NCBI GenBank assembly: GCA_945902755.1
Contig: CAMDNC010000012.1
Location: 1 to 38,946, forward strand
Length of the DNA stretch: 38,946 nt
DNA from: Flavipsychrobacter stenotrophus
Lineage (GTDB): Bacteria; Bacteroidota; Bacteroidia; Chitinophagales; Chitinophagaceae
Direction of reading: 5' to 3'
Shown here piece by piece: positions 1 to 8,511 of the stretch. Below the pieces are notes generated by a model, which had not been told where the DNA came from, did not search any database, and saw only the letters and a list, made by a program, of their open reading frames with translations. The stretch's first letter is position 1, and each line of letters opens with the position of its first letter. A program made the position numbers and the translations under genes.

Positions 1-359
1 AGCATTTCTTTCAGGTCGTGTTTGCCTTTGTTGATAATGGGGTCTACTAATGGAGTGAAAATACTGGCAGTAGATAAACAGACGAGTGCAATAGAAATAT
101 TAGCAAGCTTGATAGAACCATAAAAGGCTACCCAATGTAGGCCCATTAGTACTCCCACCAGTGCAAGTAGACGAATGTCCTTTTTGGGAATGGGTACCCA
201 TTGTTTTCTGTAGTAAAGGATAGCACCCATGAATACAGCTGTAAAAAGCATTCTGTACCAAACAAGTATGGGTGCATCTAGGGAAATGGCCCTTCCTAAT
301 ACACCGGTGAAACCCCACAACAGCACAGCCAAGTGCATTTGTATCAATGCTTTTTTCAT
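1..359 (-). CDS. EamA/DMT-family transporter, N-terminal part (cut by window edge)
   Basis: Reading from an ATG at 359 toward position 1, an open frame of about 119 codons runs off the window without a stop. It begins MKKALIQMHLAVLLWGFTGV and holds four hydrophobic segments of EamA type, with the typical early LLWGFTGVLGR and LHWVAFYGSIKLANISIAL stretches. The family (drug/metabolite transporter superfamily) has about ten membrane helices and two EamA repeats, so roughly 40% of the protein is visible. Substrate cannot be told from sequence. A -7 element lies only 7 bases upstream of the ATG, so the mRNA would have almost no leader. It ends 42 bp from the stop of the histidine kinase gene on the same strand. 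Confidence 0.85.
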   Translation of the reverse strand, partial: MKKALIQMHLAVLLWGFTGVLGRAISLDAPILVWYRMLFTAVFMGAILYYRKQWVPIPKKDIRLLALVGVLMGLHWVAFYGSIKLANISIALVCLSTASIFTPLVDPIINKGKHDLKEM

Positions 360-366
360 AAGGCTG

Positions 367-374
367 CAAACTTA
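367..374 (-). promoter_or_regulatory. -7 promoter element for the EamA transporter
   Basis: CAAACTTA on the + strand reads TAAGTTTG on the - strand, an exact match to the Bacteroidota TAnnTTTG element. It sits 7 bases before the ATG at 359, so transcription would begin within a few bases of the start codon. No convincing -33 TTG is present at the usual distance. Confidence 0.5.
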
Positions 375-401
375 GTGAACAAATACCGTTGAGAAGAAAT
401 A

Positions 402-1748
402 TTACAAGCGAGTGAGGGGTAATGAGACGAAAAATGTAGTGCCTTCGCCGAGTTTACTTTCAAACCATATTTCGCCATGCTGGTACTCTACAAATTCTTT
501 ACACATCATTAGGCCGAGACCAATACCTTTTTCTTGGTTGGTGCCGTAAGTAGATCTGGTTTTTAGTGTGAATATTTCTGCCTGCTGTTCTGGGGGTATG
601 CCAATTCCGGTATCCGATACCGACACTAAAAGTTTGTCTGATTTTTTTAAGGCTTTTATGTATACCTCACCGCCTTCATTAGTAAACTTAATAGCGTTGT
701 TTATAAGATTGCGCATTACTATATGCACCATGTCTTTGTCGCAAACTATTTCTAGTGTTGGGTCGATAGCGAAGGTGAGTTTAATGCCTTTTCGGGCTGC
801 AAAGGGTACTTTATTGGTAGCTATTTCGTTTATTAATTTTTGTACGTTGTAGGGTGCCAGATTTACAACAACACCCTGCATTTGGGCTTTTGCCCACGAC
901 ATCAGGTTGGCTAATAGTCCGCTAGTGTATTTGGTTTGTATTAGTAGTTCCTCTTGTATTTTTTCTTTCTCTTCTTCATTTAGCATATTGCCAGATAATA
1001 GTTCTAAGTAGCCTTTAATAGAGTCGAGAGGAGACTTTAGGTCATGTGAAACAATGGAAAACAGTTTGTTTTTTTCTTCATTAACTTGTTCTAGTTGTTG
1101 ATTTTGAGCTAGTATTTGTTTGTTTTGGGCAGATATTGCTATCGCTCGTTCATCTGCTATCAAACGTTTGGCATTAAACGAGTTTCTTAAATAAACGAAT
1201 AAAGAAGAGAAAAAAATTAAGGCGACAATGTAACTAACCGCAATATCCAGCATTTTTTCAGCTTTACTAGTATATGTTTTAGGTACCAATTCAGGATATC
1301 GATATTCGATGTAAAGAAGTACAACAACTATTACAATATGAATAGTAGTAATGAGACGGTATTTATTTTCGTTGCTGAGTGTAAGTAAAAACAGGAAGGT
1401 GACTATGAATAAGATTATTGATGGCCCTTCTACGCCACTATTTTGAAAGAAATTCAAAATAAGAATAACATAACTAGTTATTGCAAATATTAAAATGCTG
1501 GTTTTGTATTTCTTCCTGATACGTGAGAAATAGTAGGATGTACCCAACAGCAGCAGCAAAAAAGCCAATGCTGCCGACATCAGGTATAACTTGATGTACA
1601 CATCAAATACTAAACAAACGAACAGTAAAATAAGTGTAATGATACAAACGAAGTTGAAAGTTCTGTTTCTTACAGAAAAATCTTCAGCATCGCCAATAAG
1701 TTTTGTCCAAAAGTTATTTAGCTTGTTCTCTTCACCCAATTTACTCAT
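402..1748 (-). CDS. Membrane sensor histidine kinase (orphan)
   Basis: A 448-residue protein with about six hydrophobic segments between residues 31 and 187, a short coiled linker rich in Gln (200-228), and a complete transmitter module. The phosphoacceptor His is H235 in SIVSHDLKSPLDSIKGYLEL. The ATPase domain shows the N-box NLINNAIKFT (346-355), the G1 box DTGIGI (379-384) and the G2 box GIGLGL (408-413). It should autophosphorylate in response to an unknown signal sensed in or near the membrane, as there is no large extracytoplasmic domain. No response regulator is adjacent; the only one in the window is a receiver-only protein at 30396, far away, so a partner cannot be assigned. Confidence 0.9.
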   Translation of the reverse strand: MSKLGEENKLNNFWTKLIGDAEDFSVRNRTFNFVCIITLILLFVCLVFDVYIKLYLMSAALAFLLLLLGTSYYFSRIRKKYKTSILIFAITSYVILILNFFQNSGVEGPSIILFIVTFLFLLTLSNENKYRLITTIHIVIVVVLLYIEYRYPELVPKTYTSKAEKMLDIAVSYIVALIFFSSLFVYLRNSFNAKRLIADERAIAISAQNKQILAQNQQLEQVNEEKNKLFSIVSHDLKSPLDSIKGYLELLSGNMLNEEEKEKIQEELLIQTKYTSGLLANLMSWAKAQMQGVVVNLAPYNVQKLINEIATNKVPFAARKGIKLTFAIDPTLEIVCDKDMVHIVMRNLINNAIKFTNEGGEVYIKALKKSDKLLVSVSDTGIGIPPEQQAEIFTLKTRSTYGTNQEKGIGLGLMMCKEFVEYQHGEIWFESKLGEGTTFFVSLPLTRL

Positions 1749-1942
1749 TTGGCTGTCTCTGTTTAGCTGCTTTCTACACTATTTCTTTTCATTACACCAT
1801 TGCTACAATAAAGTTTGTAGGAAATGAATTTTGCTCAGTAGCGCTTTTTATATTGCGCCGTAAATCTACATATTAGTACTATATTATCGGCAATTGAGTT
1901 GTCAAAGGTCAAATTATAATCTACAAAACTAAGTAATACTTA

Positions 1943-1950
1943 CAAATGTA
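1943..1950 (-). promoter_or_regulatory. Candidate -7 element upstream of the histidine kinase
   Basis: CAAATGTA on + reads TACATTTG on -, an exact TAnnTTTG match. A second match (CAAAACTA) lies at 1924-1931. Both would give a leader of roughly 170-190 bases for the kinase gene, which is long, so the assignment is tentative. The rest of 1749-2087 is AT-rich, with no reading frame I can support. Confidence 0.3.
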
Positions 1951-2060
1951 AGTTATGAGCAATAAAGTTAAAACTAGTTGTTTTGCAATAATTGTAAATG
2001 TTGATTTTTATTTCTCGCATTGTCTTTGAAAAGAACTGTGAATATTTTGATGACAGTTTT

Positions 2061-2095
2061 TTGGATGATAGTTCTCTTTTACTTTAGTAACTTTG
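2061..2095 (+). promoter_or_regulatory. Promoter of the small protein-TonB receptor-lipoprotein unit
   Basis: TAACTTTG at 2088-2095 is an exact -7 match. A TTG at 2061-2063 could serve as the -33 element but the 24-base spacer is longer than the usual 17-23. The -7 element covers the upstream TTG codon at 2093, so that codon cannot be the translation start if this promoter is used. Confidence 0.55.
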
Positions 2096-2113
2096 CACCA
2101 GTATAAACCGAAA

Positions 2114-2458
2114 GTGAGAAAGGTAGTATCAAAAATACTTAGCGTATTCATGCTTTTTGTATTTCTTATGGGCATAATGCCCAAAGAGTACATACACCAT
2201 GCTTTGTTTGACCATGAAGATGATGTACATCCGTTATACAAAGCAGGAGAGGTAGTTATCACTAAAAAACACAACCACTGTTCGTTCCTGAATTTTGAAT
2301 TCGCACCGTTTGTAATTGACGAACCGCAGTTTTTGAAATTTAAACAAGCGGTAGTTTTTACCGGATTTGTTTTACCAGTTGTAGCATTTAGCTATTATTC
2401 ATTCCCAAATTTTATTTCGCTGAGAGGCCCACCCGCTATGGGTTGCGTGGCTAATTAA
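2114..2458 (+). CDS. Small His/Asp-rich exported protein preceding a TonB receptor
   Basis: About 114 residues from a GTG at 2114. The frame is open further up to a TTG at 2093, but that codon lies inside the probable -7 element, so the GTG is preferred. The N-terminus (KILSVFMLFVFLMGIMP) looks like a signal or membrane anchor. It is followed by a short segment rich in His and acidic residues (YIHHALFDHEDDVHP) and a KKHNHC motif, which suggests metal binding. A second hydrophobic stretch (FTGFVLPVVAFSYYSF) precedes a C-terminal LRGPPAMG. I recall similar small proteins before TonB receptors in Bacteroidota but cannot name a family. First gene of a likely three-gene unit ending at the terminator at 5531. 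Confidence 0.65.
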   Translation: MRKVVSKILSVFMLFVFLMGIMPKEYIHHALFDHEDDVHPLYKAGEVVITKKHNHCSFLNFEFAPFVIDEPQFLKFKQAVVFTGFVLPVVAFSYYSFPNFISLRGPPAMGCVAN

Positions 2459-2575
2459 CCCATATCTTGACTTGGATATTGGTGACATCCTTTTTTGTCA
2501 AAGTATGTAAGTATAAGGAAGTTTCGAAATTGCTACTTGTACCTGCTGCATTGTTTTCATTTAACTCGTTATTTG

Positions 2576-4903
2576 GTGGTCAGATTTTTTTCTGCCACAG
2601 TATTTTTTCTGCTTTTTTGTTTGCATGCAGTGATTGTGCATGCACAAGACTGTGTATATCGCATTTCCGGAACTGTAACGGACAATCAGCGTCATCCTGT
2701 GATGGGTGCTGTGGTGCGTATAGAAACAGATTCAACGAAGGGCGATGTAACCGATACTGGTGGTAAGTTTACAATTCTTAATGCGTGTCAGGGACACCTC
2801 ATGCTTACTTGTAAGGCTGATGGCTTTAGCACTGCTGTGGCGCACATACACATAGATGGCAATAATAATGTTCAGTTTGTGCTCTCAGCAGATAAGAATC
2901 AGTTGCACGAAGTTGTGGTGAATGGTGTGCGTATGCAAGACTTGCATACTGTGTCGCATACTGAGCTGAAGGGCTTAGCACTATTGCAGTCGAGGGGGAA
3001 AAGTTTGGGTGAGGCTCTGAAAATGCTTCCAGGGTTAAACACTATACAAACCGGACCAACCATAGCTAAACCTGTAATACATGGGCTGCATAGCAACAGA
3101 GTGTTGCTACTCAATAATGGTGTGCGACAAGAAGGGCAGCAATGGGGCTCGGAACATGCACCGGAGATTGACCCATTTGTAGCTAATCGTATCAATGTAG
3201 TAAAGGGTGCCGCAAGCGTGCGTTATGGAGCAGATGCTATAGGTGGAGTAGTTTTGTTAGACCCAGATCCTTTGCCTAACAACAAAGGAATATCAGGCGA
3301 TGCCTATCTAATAGGGCAAAGCAATGGTAGAATGGGCACTGCTTCGATGTCGTTGCAAGGCAAGCTAAGTGATAAACTGGCTGGTGTGGCATGGAGGCTG
3401 CAAGGTACAGTGAAGCGGGCGGGCAACTTTAGTACTCCTGATTATTACCTAAAGAACACTGGTATAAGCGAGCAGGATTTTTCGGCTTCGGTAGGGTATA
3501 GGCGTAATGGCTGGGAGATAGCTGGTTATTATAGTATGTTCAATACTAAAAATGGAATCTTTGAAGGTGCTCATGCTGGTAATATTACAGACCTTTACGC
3601 TGCGTTTAGCAGAACAAGACCTATAACGCAGTCTGTGTTTTCCTACAACATAGGCCGTAGCTATCAGCGGGTATACCACGACTTAGCCAAAGCCACCGCT
3701 ATTTACAGGTTTGCCAACGAGGGGAAACTAGAATTGAACATAGCCCGACAAAAAGATCTAAGAGAGGAGTTTGACATTAGTTTGCCATTTACAAAAGACC
3801 CTGAACTGCTGAAGAAACCACAGGTTAGTTTTCAATTGAAAACACATAGTGCAGAGTTGGTTTATACCCAGCCTTCTGTGAATGGTTTTTCGGGTAATGT
3901 GGGCGTAGCTGGCAATACTCAGGGCAATGTATTCAGAGGAATCAGGTATTTGATTCCTAATTTTCGTACGTACAGCGGAGGTGCATTTGCCATAGAAAGG
4001 TACACCTATAAGCGACTGACAATAGAAGCAGGTGCAAGGTATGATTATAGGTGGCAGCAAGTGTATCAGCGCAATCAGAGTACGCTGGCTACCTACCATA
4101 CGACACTTGAATTTAGCAACATTACTGCTACGGGTGGTGCTATATATCGGTTGAGCGATCAGCTGACGTTAACAGGTAATGTAGGCACAGCATGGAGAGC
4201 CCCATCTGTAAATGAGTTGTATATACATGGGGTACACTTTAGTGATGCGAGCTATCAAGATGGAGATTCTACATTGGGAGCCGAAAGATCATTGAATAGC
4301 AGTATAACGCTGTCCTATCAAAGCACTAAACTGAGGGCAACTGTAGATGTGTATAACAACACAATAGGCAACTATATTTATGAAACACCCCAAGCCCAGC
4401 CGATCACATTACTGAGTGGTACATTTCCTGCTTTCAAGTTTACTCAGGATAACGTAACAATAAGGGGTGTGGATGCATCAGTGCAATATGATTTCTTATC
4501 GCATTTTACGCTGCAGTCGAGAGCTACAATAGTGCGAGGATATAACCATTCTGCACAAGACTGGCTAATATACATGCCTGCAGACAGATATGAAAACGGG
4601 TTGGTATTTAACCTACATGAATTTGGTTTTATGGAGGAACCCTACCTTTCTGTAGAGAATGTTAGCGTGTTGCGACAAGACAGAGTGCCACCAGGTATAG
4701 ATTACGCCCCGCCACCTGCAGGGTATAGTATTTTCAATGCCAGTACAGGCTTTACCACACACATCCGGAATCACAAAATGCAGTTAGATTTTACAGTGAG
4801 CAACATGACCAATACTGCTTACCGTGAGTATTTGGATAGGTTCAGGTATTATGCCGATAATATTGGTATCAATTTTATAATCAAGACCAAAATTTCATTT
4901 TAA
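2576..4903 (+). CDS. TonB-dependent outer membrane receptor
   Basis: A TonB-dependent receptor of about 775 residues. From the GTG at 2576 it begins VRFFSATVFFLLFCLHAVIVHAQ, a good signal peptide cut after HA. The frame is open upstream to a TTG at 2495, and there is no ATG, so the start is uncertain. After the signal come a carboxypeptidase-regulatory-like domain (CVYRISGTVTDNQRHPVMGA onward), a plug domain (ALKMLPGLNTIQ, HGLHSNRVLLLNNGVRQEGQ, VVKGAASVRYGADAIGGVV) and a beta-barrel ending in an aromatic C-terminal strand (FIIKTKISF). The plug contains an HG...EHAPEIDPF segment. Substrate is unknown; the His-rich neighbour upstream makes a metal or metal complex plausible, by inference only. 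Confidence 0.9.
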   Translation: MVRFFSATVFFLLFCLHAVIVHAQDCVYRISGTVTDNQRHPVMGAVVRIETDSTKGDVTDTGGKFTILNACQGHLMLTCKADGFSTAVAHIHIDGNNNVQFVLSADKNQLHEVVVNGVRMQDLHTVSHTELKGLALLQSRGKSLGEALKMLPGLNTIQTGPTIAKPVIHGLHSNRVLLLNNGVRQEGQQWGSEHAPEIDPFVANRINVVKGAASVRYGADAIGGVVLLDPDPLPNNKGISGDAYLIGQSNGRMGTASMSLQGKLSDKLAGVAWRLQGTVKRAGNFSTPDYYLKNTGISEQDFSASVGYRRNGWEIAGYYSMFNTKNGIFEGAHAGNITDLYAAFSRTRPITQSVFSYNIGRSYQRVYHDLAKATAIYRFANEGKLELNIARQKDLREEFDISLPFTKDPELLKKPQVSFQLKTHSAELVYTQPSVNGFSGNVGVAGNTQGNVFRGIRYLIPNFRTYSGGAFAIERYTYKRLTIEAGARYDYRWQQVYQRNQSTLATYHTTLEFSNITATGGAIYRLSDQLTLTGNVGTAWRAPSVNELYIHGVHFSDASYQDGDSTLGAERSLNSSITLSYQSTKLRATVDVYNNTIGNYIYETPQAQPITLLSGTFPAFKFTQDNVTIRGVDASVQYDFLSHFTLQSRATIVRGYNHSAQDWLIYMPADRYENGLVFNLHEFGFMEEPYLSVENVSVLRQDRVPPGIDYAPPPAGYSIFNASTGFTTHIRNHKMQLDFTVSNMTNTAYREYLDRFRYYADNIGINFIIKTKISF

Positions 4904-4939
4904 TAATCCAACAATTTTTAATCATTTCAACTAACAACA

Positions 4940-5506
4940 ATGAAAAACAAATCGATCATATTATTCTCAGTAACTATTGCAATGCTAGCGTGGAACTCTT
5001 GTAAAAAAGATGAAAAAACCGTAGCGCCACCAGACCCGGAAAATGAAGTAATTACCACAGTAAAACTGGTAGCAACCAACGCAGCGGATACTACTGATAT
5101 AGTAACAGCACAGTGGAAAGACTTGACCCCGAACGATGGTAACCCTGACCTGACGCAAGCTGCGATGACACTGAAAAAGAACGCTACTTACAATGTAGCA
5201 GTTACATTTCTAGACGAGACAAAGAGCCCCGTAGAAGATATAACGGAGGAAGTAGAAGAGCGTTCAAACTTTCACTTAGTATGTTATACACCCGCTGCTA
5301 GCCTCAACGTTGCTGTTCAACGTACAGATTTGGACAATAATACACCAAAACTGCCATTGGGTTTGAAAACAAGGTTTACTACAGGTGGCGCTAGTACAGG
5401 TGCGTTGCAGGTAGCATTGCACCATCAGCCATCAGGTAAAAATGGAACTGATTGCAGTATAGGCTCTACAGACGTAGACGTGAATTTCACTGTAACGCTT
5501 CAATAA
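4940..5506 (+). CDS. Lipoprotein downstream of TonB receptor
   Basis: A 188-residue protein with a lipobox-type N-terminus (MLAWNSCKKDEK): signal peptide, Cys at about residue 20, then a charged segment. The mature part is acidic and beta-rich, with EDITEEVEERSNFHLVCY, a HHQPSGKNGTDC motif near the end and a final VDVNFTVTLQ strand. It resembles a Bacteroidota family that I recall being annotated as a type 1 periplasmic binding fold protein; I cannot verify that name. It starts 36 bases after the receptor gene and ends just before a strong terminator. It is therefore probably co-transcribed with the receptor and works as a surface or periplasmic partner in capturing the receptor's substrate. 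Confidence 0.75.
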   Translation: MKNKSIILFSVTIAMLAWNSCKKDEKTVAPPDPENEVITTVKLVATNAADTTDIVTAQWKDLTPNDGNPDLTQAAMTLKKNATYNVAVTFLDETKSPVEDITEEVEERSNFHLVCYTPAASLNVAVQRTDLDNNTPKLPLGLKTRFTTGGASTGALQVALHHQPSGKNGTDCSIGSTDVDVNFTVTLQ

Positions 5507-5530
5507 TTATTGTTGCTCACTGTAATGCAA

Positions 5531-5576
5531 AAAAAATCGGGGTCATCTTATATCGACAAGATGACCCCGATTTTTT
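5531..5576. terminator. Bidirectional intrinsic terminator
   Basis: A perfect inverted repeat: the arm ATCGGGGTCATCTT (5536-5549), an 8-base loop, and its exact complement at 5558-5571. It is flanked by A6 on the left and T6 on the right, so the stem extends to about 19 bp and has a U-tract on either strand. It lies between the lipoprotein gene (+) and trxB (-), whose stops face each other, and should end both. Confidence 0.95.
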
Positions 5577-5596
5577 ATTTACTTTGGTCGAGAAAT

Positions 5597-6538
5597 TTAG
5601 TGACTTTCCAGTGCTCCCAAGTACCTTTCGGCATCTAAGGCTGCCATACAGCCAGTACCAGCTGCGCTCACAGCTTGGCGATATATTTTATCCTGTACGT
5701 CTCCGCATGCAAACACACCCTCTATATTGGTTTTGGTAGATCCTGGATGGGTTATCAAGTAGCCTTGTTCATCCATATCCAGTACATTATGGAACAAGCT
5801 TGAATTAGGTTGGTGCCCTATAGCGACAAAGAAAGCTTTTACCGGAATTATGCTTTCTTCGTTAGTTTTATTATTAAGTATTTTCACACTGTCAACTTTG
5901 TTTTCGCCCAATACTTCTAGGGTTTCTGTATTCCAGTAAACTTTTATATTTTCAGTTTTCAGTACACGAGCCTGCATCACTTTGCTAGCGCGCATTTCTT
6001 CTTTTCTTACAAACATGTGAACGGTGGTGCACAGTTTAGATAGGTAAAGCGCCTCTTCGCAAGCTGTATCACCTGCACCAACAATGGCTACTTCCTGGTT
6101 TTTGAAAAAGAAACCATCGCACACTGCACAAGCAGATACGCCATGACCATTCAAGCGCTGTTCAGATTCTAACCCGAGCCATTTGGCAGATGCACCAGTG
6201 GCAATTATGACAGAATCTGCCTCTATCCATTTTTCTTCATCTATCTCTACTTTGAATGGGCGTACTGAGAAATCAACTTTTGTAGCCATGCCCCATCTTA
6301 TATCTGCACCCATACGTTGGGCTTGTTGTTCGAAATCAACCATCATTTGTGGTCCCATGATACCATTAGGATAGCCAGGGTAGTTTTCAACTTCTGTCGT
6401 TATGGTCAATTGTCCACCAGGTTGCATACCTTGGTATAATACTGGTTTTAGATTAGCTCTTGCTGCATATATCGCAGCTGTATATCCTGCAGGTCCTGAG
6501 CCTATGATGAGGCAATGCACTTTTTCTGTTTCGTTCAT
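5597..6538 (-). CDS. trxB: Thioredoxin-disulfide reductase
   Basis: 313 residues, the normal length for low-molecular-weight TrxB. It carries the FAD-binding GSGPAG (13-18), the redox-active CAVC (C137, C140) in SACAVCDG, the NADPH site around GAGDTA (154-159), and the C-terminal GVFACGDVQD FAD motif. It reduces thioredoxin with NADPH in the cytoplasm. It appears to be a single gene; its 3' end faces the terminator shared with the lipoprotein gene. I saw no clear -7 element in the 115 bases upstream. Confidence 0.97.
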   Translation of the reverse strand: MNETEKVHCLIIGSGPAGYTAAIYAARANLKPVLYQGMQPGGQLTITTEVENYPGYPNGIMGPQMMVDFEQQAQRMGADIRWGMATKVDFSVRPFKVEIDEEKWIEADSVIIATGASAKWLGLESEQRLNGHGVSACAVCDGFFFKNQEVAIVGAGDTACEEALYLSKLCTTVHMFVRKEEMRASKVMQARVLKTENIKVYWNTETLEVLGENKVDSVKILNNKTNEESIIPVKAFFVAIGHQPNSSLFHNVLDMDEQGYLITHPGSTKTNIEGVFACGDVQDKIYRQAVSAAGTGCMAALDAERYLGALESH

Positions 6539-6653
6539 TTTAATGCGTGTATTAGTGATGTTTTACTTTTTTCTTCGGTAATGATATGGGTAAAGGTGCG
6601 AAATTTTCGGCAAACAAAATATGACTGCCGTCTTATGGTGGTATACTCAAAAC

Positions 6654-7559
6654 TTATCTGGCTACAATAACGGTTTTGGAGTAAACACCGTAGCCTGCCC
6701 ACACCCCCACTGCGCCGTTTTTTATATTGGACGTGGGATTAATGGGTGAGGAAAATGGGTTGCCTACAGCGTTTTTTGCAAAGTCGAGGGTATTCCAAAA
6801 GTCATATACTCCTTTATCAATTGCACACCATTTTAGGGTAACCCGCTCGCCTGGGAAGAAATAGATAAGTGAGTCTCTGTTTCTATTGCTGCCGTCGTTC
6901 TGAAAACCTGCTGCCAAACCAATATTGTTGATGGTTTTTCCATTTACTATTTCGTCACTAAAGTTGGTGGAAGGGAAAAAAGCTTCATTTCCTCTTTGTG
7001 TGAAACAGCGCACAAAATCGCCGAGTGTATCGGGATCGGAATAATTTACAAAAAGTTGTAAAGCGCTATCGGGTGTGTTATCTCCGGCGAATAGTGGTGT
7101 TTCGAACCACATCGTATCAAAACCTTGTGGTGTGGGTATTTTTGTGGCAGAAGTATATGTTTTTCCGCCGTATGTTACTTTGAGTTCATAAGTTTTGCCG
7201 TTTTCACCTAGCATCAGGTTACTGCTATCTATGCTGTAGACATAGTATTTAAAGGCGGTGCCCGTATCAAATGAATATTCTCTGAGAGTTACAGTGCGAT
7301 TGCCGTCAGATACCTCTATTTTAGCATCGTGCAAAAAACTGTTTTCGAGTGTAGCAAGATCTACTTTTGAAAAGAAACCTACGGTTGAAGTAAGTATTAC
7401 ATAAGGAGGCCCATTGGTTTCTATGCCGCCCTGCACCACAACTTGTGGTGGCGAGCTGGCAAGGTTTATACTTACTTCTTTTTCGCAAGAGGCTAGCGAA
7501 AGCACTAATAACACCAACATCCACACTCCCCAGTTCATTTTTTTGTATTCTGCTTTCAT
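6654..7559 (-). CDS. DUF4249-type lipoprotein
   Basis: 301 residues with a lipoprotein signal (MLVLLVLSLASCEKE, Cys at about residue 25). The mature start EVSINLASSPPQVVVQGGIETNGPPYVILTST matches the DUF4249 pattern, a Bacteroidota outer-membrane-associated beta-sandwich family usually encoded next to a TonB-dependent receptor. No receptor is adjacent here; the nearest is the divergent one at 2576-4903. An internal Met at residue 8 is an alternative start that still leaves a usable signal. It lies 61 bases downstream of the L,D-transpeptidase gene on the same strand and may be co-transcribed with it. Function is unknown. Confidence 0.8.
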   Translation of the reverse strand: MKAEYKKMNWGVWMLVLLVLSLASCEKEVSINLASSPPQVVVQGGIETNGPPYVILTSTVGFFSKVDLATLENSFLHDAKIEVSDGNRTVTLREYSFDTGTAFKYYVYSIDSSNLMLGENGKTYELKVTYGGKTYTSATKIPTPQGFDTMWFETPLFAGDNTPDSALQLFVNYSDPDTLGDFVRCFTQRGNEAFFPSTNFSDEIVNGKTINNIGLAAGFQNDGSNRNRDSLIYFFPGERVTLKWCAIDKGVYDFWNTLDFAKNAVGNPFSSPINPTSNIKNGAVGVWAGYGVYSKTVIVAR

Positions 7560-7620
7560 GCTTATTTTTCTTTTTATCTGCTGCTTATACTATTCGGGTT
7601 TTTACTATACTTTGCGATGA

Positions 7621-8388
7621 TCAATTTATATAACTGCCATCAGGTCCATATATAACGGGTAGTAATTTGTGATATTGTTCGAAGAAATCATAACCTTTTT
7701 TCAGTGCAGCCCAAAACTGTTGTTTAGCAGCATTGCCGGGATAACTGGTCATTAAATAGTTGATACCTCTGCTATGCATGTGAGTGGGGTAGATGTGCAC
7801 AGGTATAAACTCTTGTCCATTCAGTTTGGCGCTCAAGCACAGTGTATATATTTCTTTTATTCCTTGGTCTGTCATGGGTAAGCAGCCCACTGTAAGGCAA
7901 CTGCCATGAATGTATATGTCGCCACCCATGCGTGTACTGCCTTGCATACGATCTGAATAGTTAGGATAGTTTATTAGTAAGGACAAATAGTATTCGCTTT
8001 GAGCATTATATTCGTCTATAAAATAGTATCCCTCTGGAACTTGTTTATCTCCTTGTTGCCTTTTAGGACCAAGTTTGCCTGATATTGCGCAGATATTGTA
8101 AGTTTTTACTTTTTTGAAGGCTTCGCTTACATCATTTCTAGCCCACAATTCCATTTCATTTTGCGATTTGAAAGCCCTTAGAAAAATCTCGTTAGGTGGC
8201 CAGTTTAGTTTATTTGATGTGAAGATGCTTTGAAGTGTATCTTCGTATTCTTTCCATGCTGTGCGTACTCGTTCATTAGAAAACTGGTATTCTTTGAATG
8301 ATTGATCTCTGTTTTGAGCATTAGCATGATATTGGGTAGAAAGTGCAGCAAATACCAGTACAATAAGTTGGGATAATTTGGTTTTCAT
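7621..8388 (-). CDS. Periplasmic L,D-transpeptidase (YkuD domain)
   Basis: 255 residues with a signal peptide (cleavage probably after HANA). The catalytic signature is present: GGDIYIHGSCLTVGCLPM, with H161 and catalytic C169, the YkuD His-x-Ser-x-Gly-Cys arrangement. The sequence is closest to the YafK-like branch of the family, with a long N-terminal region before the catalytic core. Members cross-link or edit peptidoglycan, or attach proteins to it, using a meso-diaminopimelate stem. It reads away from the TetR gene, and a -7 element lies about 25 bases upstream. Confidence 0.88.
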   Translation of the reverse strand: MKTKLSQLIVLVFAALSTQYHANAQNRDQSFKEYQFSNERVRTAWKEYEDTLQSIFTSNKLNWPPNEIFLRAFKSQNEMELWARNDVSEAFKKVKTYNICAISGKLGPKRQQGDKQVPEGYYFIDEYNAQSEYYLSLLINYPNYSDRMQGSTRMGGDIYIHGSCLTVGCLPMTDQGIKEIYTLCLSAKLNGQEFIPVHIYPTHMHSRGINYLMTSYPGNAAKQQFWAALKKGYDFFEQYHKLLPVIYGPDGSYIN

Positions 8389-8413
8389 AGATACATGTAG
8401 CTGTGCAATTACT

Positions 8414-8421
8414 CAAAAGTA
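8414..8421 (-). promoter_or_regulatory. -7 element of the L,D-transpeptidase gene
   Basis: CAAAAGTA on + reads TACTTTTG on -, an exact -7 match 25 bases before the ATG at 8388. No -33 TTG was found at the proper distance. Confidence 0.5.
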
Positions 8422-8463
8422 CTGCAACAATGTTAAATAATATCTTAAATTGGTAGCTACTGA

Positions 8464-8492
8464 TTGAAGGAAAATATTTTGTTTTACTTTTG
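8464..8492 (+). promoter_or_regulatory. Promoter of the TetR gene
   Basis: TTG at 8464-8466, an 18-base spacer, then TACTTTTG at 8485-8492, a full -33/-7 match. It predicts transcription starting near 8497, inside the operator at 8498-8511, a layout that fits autorepression. Confidence 0.75.
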
Positions 8493-8497
8493 TAGAG

Positions 8498-8511
8498 TGA
8501 TTAGTCAATCA
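8498..8511. promoter_or_regulatory. Putative TetR operator 1, at the regulator's own start
   Basis: TGATTAGTCAATCA contains the inverted repeat TGATT/AATCA around AGTC and overlaps the first base of the regulator's ATG. It matches the second site at 9101-9114 at 12 of 14 positions. The size and symmetry suit a TetR-family dimer. Confidence 0.65.

Noticed and set aside
100-369. An 89-residue frame on the - strand at the left edge
   Set aside because: It overlaps the EamA transporter in another frame, and its Cys/His-rich translation has no fold; the transporter frame has clear membrane segments.
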